Shown: positions 1-5,771, counted from the stretch's first letter. The stretch is 7,185 bases of DNA from Marinilabiliaceae bacterium (GCA_027010905.1 JALVBA010000244.1:1-7185); one strand, 5' to 3'. Made by a program: numbers and translations. Notes: generated by a model from the sequence alone, not told the origin.

Positions 1-33
1 AATATTAACATTTTATAAATATTATTGTTCATT

Positions 34-252
34 TTAAAGCAAATATCGGTATGTTAGTCCCTTGGGAAAGTCAAAATCCATCAATTTAACAACCTTCATA
101 AAATTTGCATTGCTATTTTCAAAATCCAAATTTCCGATGTCAATAACCAAAATAGGCAGATTGGGGTGCTCTTTCAAAAAACGAAAATAGCTATTCTGAA
201 TTTTTTTCAGGTATTCAGCATCTATTATTTTCTCATAGTAAGAGGAATTAAA
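34..252 (-). pseudogene. 5'-truncated deoxynucleoside kinase fragment (C-terminal part)
   Basis: On the minus strand a stop-free frame of about 72 codons ends at the TAA at 34-36. It reads YYEKIIDAEYLKKIQNSYF, then a FLKEHPNLPILVIDIGNLDF strand, and ends in LTYRYLL. The pattern Y-E-x-x-I-x-x-x-YL-x-x-x-Q/N-x-x-YF followed by a hydrophobic strand and N-x-DF is typical of the C-terminal part of bacterial deoxynucleoside (deoxyadenosine/deoxyguanosine) kinases, which phosphorylate salvaged nucleosides using ATP. Such kinases are about 200 residues long. The P-loop and the central catalytic region are absent, and there is no start codon near the left end of the homology. The frame is the same as that of the upstream gene ending at 253, separated from it by a single TAA. 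I infer a remnant left by a 5' deletion or rearrangement. Family recognition is from memory of the motif, not from a search. Confidence 0.62.
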
Positions 253-729
253 TTAGTAGAGTCTGTTTTGTTTTTTAAGATTTCGCTCGCGCACTTTACC
301 AACAGTCCACCCCGAAATCATACCAATTAGCCAACCTAAAGCTCCGTACCCCATCAAGTCGCCACTAATAATATACCCTGCCAAAACCGCTACTCCCAAA
401 CCGGTTAGCATACCTGCCATCACTGATGTAGAAAGAATTTTTCCTTTAGGCAGAGCCTTGTGCTCATGATGCAGATGCGCTAATGCTTCATTCACTGCCT
501 CCTCAAAATCTTTACGTTTCTCTTTTGATCCCCTCAGAACAGCAACAATATCATCCACATACAAATTGCTTTTTTCGTATAGTTCACCACACCGGGCACA
601 TGAGGAGGCATGACTATGCAGCGCCCCCACCAAGCGGGGAAAAACTTCAAGGTTGGCAGCACGTACCTCACCCTTCGAAATACCTTCGAGCTGCTTATTC
701 ATCTTATCAAAAACATCATCTACAATCAT
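253..729 (-). CDS. Small membrane protein with anti-sigma-like zinc motif and C-terminal TM hairpin
   Basis: This encodes 158 residues that I cannot assign to a named gene. The N-terminal 95 residues are soluble and mostly helical, and contain H40-x3-C44-x2-C47, with a further His at 38. That is the H-x3-C-x2-C pattern of zinc-binding anti-sigma (ZAS, zf-HC2-like) domains. Residues 65-97 are charged and His-rich (HLHHEHK at 85-91). Two membrane segments follow at about 98-122 and 126-144, glycine-rich and separated by a very short turn. A strongly basic tail (KVRERNLKKQNR) suggests that both ends are cytoplasmic. No sigma factor gene lies in the window, so an anti-sigma role is only a possibility; a membrane-anchored zinc protein of other function is equally open. 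The start at 729 is the first ATG of the frame. A GAGAGG run lies 14 bases upstream, too far to be a typical ribosome site. A MITE-like palindrome ends 33 bases upstream of the start. Confidence 0.72.
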   Translation of the reverse strand: MIVDDVFDKMNKQLEGISKGEVRAANLEVFPRLVGALHSHASSCARCGELYEKSNLYVDDIVAVLRGSKEKRKDFEEAVNEALAHLHHEHKALPKGKILSTSVMAGMLTGLGVAVLAGYIISGDLMGYGALGWLIGMISGWTVGKVRERNLKKQNRLY

Positions 730-762
730 TGCAATTGGTTTTTCCTCTCTTTGTTAATTAGG

Positions 763-908
763 TAGTGTCATGTCGGGCGTATTCTGACATCCTCCCCACA
801 CACCTTAACCCCTAAAGGGGAAATGCTTACGCACATGAGCTCCCTTTAGGGAATTTAAGGGTGTGACATGGGTATATAATACAACATATTACACCTGGCA
901 TGACAATA
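763..908. mobile_element. MITE-like palindromic element with TA ends
   Basis: A 146-base element without coding capacity. The outer arms are 766-781 (TGTCATGTCGGGCGTA) and 890-905 (TACACCTGGCATGACA), which are inverted copies matching at 13 of 16 positions. Inner arms at 799-819 and 842-865 (CACACCTTAA and CCTAAAGGG against CCCTTTAGGG and TTAAGGGTGTG) are also inverted copies, with a small length difference. The centre, at about 821-841, is unpaired. One base beyond each outer arm sits a TA (763-764 and 907-908), as expected for a TA target duplication of the IS630/Tc1-mariner group. Classification as a MITE is inference. It could instead be a REP-type hairpin or a strong transcription-stopping palindrome. 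Confidence 0.5.
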
Positions 909-912
909 GTTT

Positions 913-1013
913 GATTAACACGGAGACACAAAGCTTTTCTATTTTGCATTTTATAACCACACACCAAAGGTGTGCCCATAAAAACTCTGTACCTTAGTGG
1001 CTCTGTGTTAATC
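913..1013. repeat. Inverted-repeat element with 21-bp arms
   Basis: The left arm 913-933 begins GATTAACACGGAGACAC. The right arm 993-1013 is its inverted copy (reverse complement begins GATTAACACAGAGCCAC), matching at 18 of 21 positions. A small perfect hairpin, CACACC-AAA-GGTGTG, lies inside at 960-974. There is no coding sequence. The arm motif (cagagccactaag / cggagacacaaag) resembles dispersed intergenic repeats common in Bacteroidota and other environmental bacteria; a related stretch lies at 4041-4066. The element begins only 4 bases after the end of the MITE-like element. Confidence 0.55.
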
Positions 1014-1081
1014 CCTCATAACACTCCGTTTATTTTTTATGAATATGTATGAAAAGTAGTATTTACATATCAATTAAACAA

Positions 1082-1116
1082 AAAAATGGCTGCTTTATAT
1101 CGAAGCAGCCATTTTT
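1082..1116 (-). terminator. Rho-independent terminator of pnp
   Basis: A perfect 14-bp stem (1082-1095 with 1103-1116) and a 7-base loop. The GC-rich core is GGCTGC/GCAGCC. On the minus strand it ends in a run of T, and it begins 23 bases after the pnp stop codon. The stem includes flanking A/T pairs, so it might also work in the opposite direction, but no plus-strand gene feeds into it. Confidence 0.9.
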
Positions 1117-1139
1117 ATTAACATTCAATTTCCTTATCT

Positions 1140-3263
1140 CTATTTTCTCTCAGGACGAGGAAGCAACACTTTTCTGGAAAGTTTCAGTTTGCCTGATCGT
1201 TGATCAACTTCAATCAGTTTAACCTCTACTTCGTCACCCTCTTTAAGTACATCTTCAACTTTATCGAGTCTGCGCCACTCTATTTCAGATATGTGCAGCA
1301 ATCCGTCTTTACCCGGAATAATCTCGACAAATGCACCAAAAGGAACAATCGATTTTACTTTACCTTTGTATATTTCACCAACTTCAGGAACGGCAACAAT
1401 TGATTTAATCTTATTTTCAGCAGCAGTTATTGAATCCAAATCTGAAGCTGAGATTGAAACTTTACCCCAGTTTCCATCCTCTTCGATAGTAATTACAGCA
1501 CCTGTTGAAGCCTGAATCTCCTGAATAATCTTACCACCCGGTCCGATTACTGAACCAATCATATCCTTAGGAATCTTCATTGCGATAATCCGGGGAGTAT
1601 GGTCTTTAAAGTCTTTACGAGGCTCACTCATTGTTTCAAGTATCTTCCCCAGGATATGCATTCTGCCATCCTTTGCCTGATTCAATGCTTTCTCAAGTAT
1701 CTCATACGACAGTCCGTCAACTTTGATATCCATCTGAGTTGCAGTAATACCGTCTTTTGTTCCTGTCACTTTAAAGTCCATGTCACCCAGATGATCTTCA
1801 TCACCCAAAATATCTGAAAGAACAGCAAACTGACCTGTCTTGGCATCTGTAATAAGTCCCATGGCAATACCTGAAACCGGTTTTTTAATTTGTACTCCTG
1901 CATCCATAAGAGCAAGTGTACCGGCACAAACTGTTGCCATTGACGACGAACCGTTTGACTCCAAAATATCAGACACAACCCTTACAACATAAGGATACTC
2001 TTCAGGAATCATTCCTTTAAGAGCACGAAGTGCAAGATTTCCATGACCAACCTCACGACGGCTAAGACCTCTTACCGGACGAGCATCGCCGGTTGAAAAT
2101 GGGGGGAAGTTATAGTGCAACAGAAATCTGTTTGATCCCTGAAACATAACCTCATCAATCCTTTTCTCGTCAAGCTTTGTACCTAAAGTAACAGTAGTTA
2201 ACGATTGAGTCTCACCACGGGTAAAGATACTTGATCCGTGAGGTCCCGGAAGGTAACCCACTTCACTCCAGATAGGGCGAATCTCATCAGTCTTACGACC
2301 ATCAAGACGAATAGCCTGATCCAGAATAGCACGGCGAACAGCCTCTTTCTCTACATCGTGGTAATATTTATGAATAAGTCCTGTAGGAACTTCATCTTCC
2401 TCAGTGTAGTTACTCTCGATAAACTCATCACGAATAGCATCAAAAGCAGCTTTACGTGCATGCTTATCAGGATTACCGACACCGGCAACAGCCAACACCT
2501 TATCGTAAGTAGCATCCCATATTTTCTGCTTTAACTCTTCGTCATTCTCTTCGTGGTTATACTCACGTTTTACAGTAGCACCAACCATTTCGGCAAGTTC
2601 CATCTGAGCTTTACACTGTATCTTAATTGCATCGTGAGCAATCTTCATAGCTTCAAGAAGCTCAGCTTCCGAAACCTCATCCATCTCACCTTCAACCATC
2701 AAAATATTATCATAAGTAGCACCTACAATAACATCTAAGTCAGCGCTTTCCAGCTCAGTTACTGTAGGGTGTAGTATATACTCCCCATTAACACGTGCTA
2801 CACGTATTTCTGATATAGGACCGCCAAATGGAATATCTGAAACAGCCAACGCTGCAGAGGCAGCTAATCCGGCAAGTGCATCAGGCATAATCTCAGCATC
2901 AGCAGACACAAGATTTACAGTCACAAATGTTTCGGCATGATAATCATCCGGAAACAGAGGACGCAGTGCTCTGTCGACCAAACGAGATACCAAAATCTCA
3001 TTATCTGAAGGGCGAGCCTCTCTCTTTAAAAATCCTCCGGGAAACCTTCCAACGGAAGCAAATTTCTCTTTGTACTCAACCGATAGTGGCATAAAATCCA
3101 CATCTTCTCTGGCATCGTTAGCCGAAACAACAGTGGCTAACAGGAATGTGTTGCCCATTTTAACAACAACGGCTCCATCAGCTTGTTTGGCTAATTTACC
3201 GGTTTCAATGGTAATTGTGCGACCATCACCCAGGTCGATTACCTTTTCAATAGCTTTAATCAT
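1140..3263 (-). CDS. pnp: Polyribonucleotide nucleotidyltransferase (PNPase)
   Basis: PNPase degrades RNA 3' to 5' with phosphate, releasing nucleoside diphosphates, as a cytoplasmic homotrimer. The 707 residues match the usual full length and carry the complete domain order. These are a first RNase PH core (about 10-145, with FMPLSVEY and GRFPGGFLKREARPSD), a helical linker (about 150-300), and a second RNase PH core (about 325-540). A KH domain follows (about 558-620, GPGG loop at 574-577), then an S1 domain (about 628-697, with GAFVEI and GLLHISEI). The catalytic motif GDEDHLGDMDFK is intact. D490, D496 and K498 correspond to E. coli D486, D492 and K494. The start ATG at 3261-3263 follows an A/T-rich, short leader with no Shine-Dalgarno. 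The gene lies downstream of rpsO, as in many bacteria, but with its own promoter. Confidence 0.98.
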   Translation of the reverse strand: MIKAIEKVIDLGDGRTITIETGKLAKQADGAVVVKMGNTFLLATVVSANDAREDVDFMPLSVEYKEKFASVGRFPGGFLKREARPSDNEILVSRLVDRALRPLFPDDYHAETFVTVNLVSADAEIMPDALAGLAASAALAVSDIPFGGPISEIRVARVNGEYILHPTVTELESADLDVIVGATYDNILMVEGEMDEVSEAELLEAMKIAHDAIKIQCKAQMELAEMVGATVKREYNHEENDEELKQKIWDATYDKVLAVAGVGNPDKHARKAAFDAIRDEFIESNYTEEDEVPTGLIHKYYHDVEKEAVRRAILDQAIRLDGRKTDEIRPIWSEVGYLPGPHGSSIFTRGETQSLTTVTLGTKLDEKRIDEVMFQGSNRFLLHYNFPPFSTGDARPVRGLSRREVGHGNLALRALKGMIPEEYPYVVRVVSDILESNGSSSMATVCAGTLALMDAGVQIKKPVSGIAMGLITDAKTGQFAVLSDILGDEDHLGDMDFKVTGTKDGITATQMDIKVDGLSYEILEKALNQAKDGRMHILGKILETMSEPRKDFKDHTPRIIAMKIPKDMIGSVIGPGGKIIQEIQASTGAVITIEEDGNWGKVSISASDLDSITAAENKIKSIVAVPEVGEIYKGKVKSIVPFGAFVEIIPGKDGLLHISEIEWRRLDKVEDVLKEGDEVEVKLIEVDQRSGKLKLSRKVLLPRPERK

Positions 3264-3299
3264 AATTCTTCTTTTCTTATAACTTTTTTAAAATTCCCC

Positions 3300-3307
3300 C
3301 AAAGATA
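3300..3307 (-). promoter_or_regulatory. Probable pnp promoter, -7 box TATCTTTG
   Basis: The minus strand reads TATCTTTG, an exact match to the Bacteroidota -7 consensus TAnnTTTG, 36 bases upstream of the pnp ATG. The expected TTG element about 19 bases further upstream is poor (GCC at exact spacing), so the call rests on the -7 box and on the position just past the rpsO terminator. The predicted leader is about 30 nt. Confidence 0.5.
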
Positions 3308-3354
3308 TGTAATATACTCAGATAATGGCATAATGGGGCTAATATTTTTAAATC

Positions 3355-3385
3355 AAAAAAGGCAACTCATCATTGATGAATTGCC
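3355..3385 (-). terminator. Rho-independent terminator of rpsO
   Basis: On the minus strand GGCAATTCATCA, one base, then TGATGAGTTGCC form a hairpin with up to 12 pairs (one G-T), followed directly by TTTTTT at 3360-3355. It starts 27 bases after the rpsO stop and ends before the pnp promoter, so the two genes are probably transcribed mostly separately. Confidence 0.85.
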
Positions 3386-3412
3386 TCTATGTAAACTTAA
3401 AAGTCTGTTTTT

Positions 3413-3682
3413 TTACTTACGCATACCCAATTCAGCAATAATGCTTCTGTAACGGGTTATGTCTTTAGACTTTAAGTAATCGAGTAAACTACGACGTTTA
3501 CCTACCAGTTTTTTCAGAGCGTACTCTGTGCTATAATCTTTTCTGTTTGACTTTAAATGGTCAGTCAAATGAGAGATACGGTAAGAAAACAATGCTATCT
3601 GGGCTTCAGTTGTCCCAGTGTCAGTCTTAGACTTCCCGTACTTCTCGAAGATCCCCTGCTTTTTCTCTTTTGTTAAGTACAT
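3413..3682 (-). CDS. rpsO: Small ribosomal subunit protein uS15
   Basis: S15 binds the central domain of 16S rRNA and is an early-assembling protein of the 30S subunit; it also contributes to a bridge with the 50S subunit. The 89 residues match the normal length. Recognisable signatures are TGTTEAQIALFSYRISHLTDHL at about 22-43 and the strongly conserved LVGKRRSLLDYL at about 59-70, ending in RYRSIIAELGMRK. The ATG at 3680-3682 is preceded by A/T-rich sequence without a Shine-Dalgarno. Its position ahead of pnp is the classical rpsO-pnp arrangement. The predicted leader is only about 20 nt, which leaves little room for the long pseudoknot used in E. coli for autoregulation. Confidence 0.98.
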   Translation of the reverse strand: MYLTKEKKQGIFEKYGKSKTDTGTTEAQIALFSYRISHLTDHLKSNRKDYSTEYALKKLVGKRRSLLDYLKSKDITRYRSIIAELGMRK

Positions 3683-3707
3683 TATATATTTATTTAAATT
3701 GCGGCTG

Positions 3708-3737
3708 CAAAGATATGAAATATTTAATTCAATACAA
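3708..3737 (-). promoter_or_regulatory. Bacteroidota-type promoter of rpsO
   Basis: The minus strand has TTG at 3737-3735, then exactly 19 bases, then TATCTTTG at 3715-3708. This fits the Bacteroidota primary sigma consensus TTTG-N19-TAnnTTTG, with aTTG at the upstream element. Transcription should start about 7 bases downstream, leaving a leader of about 20 nt to the rpsO start. Confidence 0.75.
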
Positions 3738-3761
3738 TATGTGACTTGAAAATATTTTTTT

Positions 3762-3796
3762 GAAGAATTGAGGGATTGAGGATTCGAAGAATTGAG
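3762..3796. repeat. Short direct repeat GAAGAATTGAG
   Basis: GAAGAATTGAG occurs exactly at 3762-3772 and 3786-3796, with a partial GATTGAG between them. This is low-complexity intergenic sequence upstream of the rpsO promoter. No function can be assigned. Confidence 0.45.
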
Positions 3797-3988
3797 CGAC
3801 TGCGAAGTTCAGGACGCTTCAATGACGAGAATGTAATAAATAAGGTGGTTTTCTTGCAAATAGTAATCACACCAAAACCTTATCTTCAATTTTTAACCTT
3901 AGTACAAACTACCTCTACATACGAGACCAACCTTATTAACCTTATTCTGTTACATCTATTTGAAGTTACGAACTAATCGAATGCCGGC
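3797..3988. other. Intergenic stretch with no supported gene
   Basis: Together with its flanks this forms the 578-base gap between the lipoprotein gene and rpsO. A 66-codon plus-strand frame (3776-3976) crosses it, but has no recognisable motif, no promoter and an unremarkable composition. I see no RNA gene or decayed gene on either strand here. Confidence 0.5.
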
Positions 3989-4021
3989 ATCTTCGAGGTG
4001 CAAGCATGCTCGAAGATTTTT
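3989..4021 (+). terminator. Terminator-like hairpin facing the plus strand
   Basis: ATCTTCGAG (3989-3997) and CTCGAAGAT (4009-4017) form a perfect 9-bp stem with an 11-base loop, followed on the plus strand by a run of T to 4021. The orientation would stop plus-strand transcription, yet there is no credible plus-strand gene upstream. It may therefore be a relic, a guard against antisense transcription into this region, or a repeat hairpin. Confidence 0.5.
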
Positions 4022-4040
4022 GCTCTAGAGCCGCTATTTG

Positions 4041-4066
4041 GCCACTAAGGCAGTAAGGCACAAAGG
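4041..4066. repeat. Copy of a CACTAAGG-CACAAAGG intergenic repeat
   Basis: The plus strand reads GCCACTAAGGCAGTAAGG followed by CACAAAGG. GCCACTAAG is identical to part of the reverse complement of the right arm of the inverted repeat at 993-1013, and GGCACAAAGG resembles its left arm. It looks like a partial copy of the same dispersed repeat family. Confidence 0.4.
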
Positions 4067-4081
4067 AACACCAAAAATCAA

Positions 4082-4116
4082 AACCCCCGTCAGGCAACAA
4101 AGCACTAACGGGGGTT
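4082..4116 (-). terminator. Likely terminator of the lipoprotein gene
   Basis: AACCCCCGT (4082-4090) pairs perfectly with ACGGGGGTT (4108-4116) around a 17-base loop. On the minus strand the stem runs into a T-rich stretch (TTTTGATTTTT). It lies about 145 bases downstream of the lipoprotein stop, beyond the tandem repeat. The plus-strand side is followed by A/T-rich mixed sequence, so the minus orientation is favoured. Confidence 0.7.
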
Positions 4117-4156
4117 AAATTAATTTAAAGGCTATGGTTTAGGTTATCGCAAATCA

Positions 4157-4171
4157 CACAACCTCGTTGTG
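4157..4171. repeat. Short hairpin CACAAC-CTC-GTTGTG
   Basis: A perfect 6-bp stem with a 3-base loop, similar in size and shape to CACACC-AAA-GGTGTG at 960-974. It has no T run. It lies in the 3' untranslated region of the lipoprotein gene, and no function can be stated. Confidence 0.3.
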
Positions 4172-4210
4172 GGGTGAAGAATGCTGATTAAGGATTTCAC
4201 ATCCCTACTA

Positions 4211-4258
4211 CATCCTCACATCCTCACATCCTCACATCCTCACATCTCCACATCCCAA
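4211..4258. repeat. Tandem repeat of CATCCTCA, four exact and two degenerate units
   Basis: CATCCTCA is repeated four times without change (4211-4242), followed by CATCTCCA and CATCCCAA. The array stops 2 bases before the lipoprotein stop codon, so it is fully untranslated. On the minus strand the unit reads TGAGGATG. An 8-base unit is prone to slippage and would vary between strains. Confidence 0.85.
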
Positions 4259-4260
4259 TA

Positions 4261-4848
4261 TCAATACCCTCTCTCTTCTCTCATTTTCTCCATCTCCTGG
4301 TCAAATATCTCTTCAAACTTTTTCTTATCGTAATCAACCTGAAGTTTTTTATCGTTTGACATTCTCCTGTCCATACCGTTTTTAATATCATCACGGTCAA
4401 CCTCTATGGCGATAAAAGAGTTGTACTTTCCATTATCCATAACACTTGATTTTTCGCAGGCTACCACAATATTACTCAATGTTTGGTCAGCTACTTCACG
4501 AGTTATATTCTCAAATTTACTCTCGACCTCACTTACATCACTAAAACCTCTTTCGCTAATATACCTGTCAGTAACAGATTTGGTGGTAGATTGAATAAGA
4601 GTAACCAGTCGTTGTTTAGCCAACAATAGAGCTTTCTCTTTAGATAGTTGCATGTCGGTGCTTGTAGCCATACTTGATGCACGAAAGAATTTCCTATCTG
4701 AACGTCCCTCTTTTGTACAGGGCATATCATCAATAATTTGTCCTACAGCACTTTTTGCAGACACTTTCTCTTTCGATTTACATCCTTCAAACCCCAGAGC
4801 TACAATTAGCGTCAGTGCTGTTATTCCAATAATCTTTCTAAGTTTCAT
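4261..4848 (-). CDS. LPP20-like lipoprotein
   Basis: This encodes 195 residues. A short basic N-terminus and hydrophobic segment (residues 1-19) lead to GFEGC, with Cys23 the likely lipidated residue. The -3 position is Phe, which is unusual for a classical lipobox but tolerable in Bacteroidota. The mature protein has a FRASSMATSTDMQLSKEKAL stretch at 55-74. A long helical region follows, then a beta stretch (YNSFIAIEVDRDDI) at 142-155, and a highly charged helical tail at 165-195. The pattern of A-S-x-A-x-S followed by x-A-x-x-x-A-x-x-x-L and a late Y-x-x-x-V-A-I-E-like strand recalls the LPP20-type lipoprotein domain; this is inference from the motif. After Cys the sequence is KSKEK, not an obvious acidic surface-export signal, so a periplasm-facing lipoprotein is more likely. 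It stands alone between its own promoter and terminator. Function unknown. Confidence 0.78.
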   Translation of the reverse strand: MKLRKIIGITALTLIVALGFEGCKSKEKVSAKSAVGQIIDDMPCTKEGRSDRKFFRASSMATSTDMQLSKEKALLLAKQRLVTLIQSTTKSVTDRYISERGFSDVSEVESKFENITREVADQTLSNIVVACEKSSVMDNGKYNSFIAIEVDRDDIKNGMDRRMSNDKKLQVDYDKKKFEEIFDQEMEKMREERGY

Positions 4849-4908
4849 AACATTAATTTTTAGGTTTATAAATTATAATTAACAATCATTCATATTCAAA
4901 AAACGAAC

Positions 4909-4939
4909 CAAAGTTTGTAATATTCCTTATATCCACAAA
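4909..4939 (-). promoter_or_regulatory. Possible promoter of the lipoprotein gene
   Basis: The minus strand reads TTTG (4939-4936), exactly 19 bases, then AAACTTTG (4916-4909). This is one base off the TAnnTTTG -7 consensus and has a perfect upstream element. The leader to the ATG at 4848 would be about 55 nt. Confidence 0.45.
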
Positions 4940-4993
4940 CTTTTAAATTCCTCCACAAATCTAATAAAAAATATAACAATGATTATTCTAGCG

Positions 4994-5302
4994 TTAGCAG
5001 TTCGTTAATATTTCTTTTGTTGTGAATTGCAAATTTATAATACTCTCTATATTGTTTCTGTAATTCTGCCAAGCATTAACTTCATCTTTTACTTATTCAA
5101 TAGTTGACATATGCCTATTCAGGCTCCCATGTTAATACGTGTAATTCTATCAATGCCATATTTAACCAACTTCCGTGTTTGGGCGTAAATACAAATTCAA
5201 ATCATCCCATAACCTCTTGGCTTCTTTAGGTTCAAAAGTCTCATAAAAAGCAGAAGTCGAATGTGTTTTGAAATTATCCATCACCATGGTTATTCTCATC
5301 AT
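4994..5302 (-). pseudogene. Decayed C-terminal half of an IS630-family transposase
   Basis: Three minus-strand pieces in changing frames rebuild the end of an IS630-type DDE transposase. From 5302 the first reads MVMDNFKTHSTSAFYETF and then EPKEAKRLWDDLNLY; the D of VMDN is the second catalytic acid. Two extra bases near 5187 shift the frame, so that PKHGSWLNMALIELHVLT continues. About two bases are missing near 5123-5129, after which LNRHMSTIE is followed by an in-frame TAA (5095-5093), then VKDEVNAWQNYRNNIE and INLQFTTKE. In intact relatives the motif is WLNMAEIE; here the expected catalytic Glu reads Leu. The N-terminal helix-turn-helix and first Asp are missing. A few further codons at about 5303-5330 (a YDEN piece in another frame) may belong to it. 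The gene is clearly dead. No terminal inverted repeats were recognised. Confidence 0.85.
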
Positions 5303-5349
5303 AAGGTCTTTTTAATAGTTCCCTTATTATTGTCAGTGATATAAAAAAA

Positions 5350-5700
5350 TCAAATTGCACTCGATCCTCTCTCTCCTGTCCGGATACGAATACACTCTTC
5401 GAGTGGAGTAACAAATATTTTGCCATCACCAATTTCACCCTCATGTCCATTATGCGAACGTGCAGCATTAATTATTGCATCAATAGTAACATCAATAAAC
5501 TCGTCATTTACAGCAATTTCTACCTTAACTTTTGATATCAGACCAGGAATAATCTTCTTACCCCGGTATATCTCAACGCGTTGTTGAACTCCATGTCCCG
5601 ACACTCTACCTACGGTTATTCTGGTTATGTCGGCGGCAATCAATGCCTCCCGCACCTGATCTAATTGATATGATCTTATTATAGCTGTTATTAATTTCAT
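5350..5700 (-). CDS. P-II nitrogen regulatory protein (GlnB/GlnK family) lacking T-loop Tyr51
   Basis: P-II proteins are cytoplasmic trimers that read 2-oxoglutarate, ATP and ADP and control ammonium channels and nitrogen enzymes. The 116 residues match the family length. Visible features are the N-terminal strand KLITAIIRSYQLDQVREAL, the T-loop (about 36-55, VEIYRGKKIIPGLIS), the B-loop IGDGKIFV at 90-97 and the C-terminal RIRTGE at 105-110. By alignment from memory with E. coli GlnB, Tyr45 matches Tyr46 and Arg46 matches Arg47, the residue that plugs AmtB in the E. coli GlnK-AmtB complex. The position of the uridylylated Tyr51 is Ile50. Two extra residues lie before the B-loop (RSHNGHEGE). 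The gene begins 92 bases after amtB and probably shares its transcript; I see no clear promoter in the gap. glnK is the likely functional name, but glnB cannot be excluded from sequence alone. Confidence 0.93.
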   Translation of the reverse strand: MKLITAIIRSYQLDQVREALIAADITRITVGRVSGHGVQQRVEIYRGKKIIPGLISKVKVEIAVNDEFIDVTIDAIINAARSHNGHEGEIGDGKIFVTPLEECIRIRTGERGSSAI

Positions 5701-5758
5701 CTCTGTAAATTTTAATTTTTATAGTCAGACTTTTCACTTTTGCCTTTTTACTTTTTAT

Positions 5759-5771
5759 CCCGATACTCGGG
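5759..5771. repeat. Small hairpin in the amtB to P-II spacer
   Basis: CCCGA-TAC-TCGGG forms a 5-bp stem with a 3-base loop, followed on the plus strand by a cttcgctatcgctcag stretch of a type often seen as a dispersed intergenic repeat. On the minus strand it is followed by an A-rich, not T-rich, stretch, so it is unlikely to be a terminator. It could tune expression of the P-II gene relative to amtB. Confidence 0.35.

Noticed and set aside
483..761. Plus-strand 92-codon frame opposite the zinc-motif gene
   Set aside because: The translation shows no domain-like pattern, while the minus-strand frame has a clear soluble part, TM hairpin and basic tail.
1200..3282. Several plus-strand frames and one minus-strand frame within pnp
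   Set aside because: All lie over the well-supported PNPase gene and read as low-complexity shadows of it.
3776..3976. Plus-strand frame of 66 codons ending just before a plus-facing terminator-like hairpin
   Set aside because: No recognisable motif or promoter, composition like intergenic DNA, and a start inside a short direct repeat. Position before the hairpin is not enough to call a gene.
4211..4258. Possible CRISPR-like array
   Set aside because: The units are 8 bases and directly adjacent, with no spacers; this is a simple tandem repeat.
4406..4882. Frames overlapping the lipoprotein gene on both strands
   Set aside because: Antisense or shifted shadows of a gene with a clear lipoprotein signal and domain pattern.
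5274..5468. Minus-strand 64-codon frame overlapping the P-II gene
   Set aside because: It overlaps the P-II coding sequence in another frame and ends inside the transposase relic. Only its last few codons may be a shifted piece of that relic.
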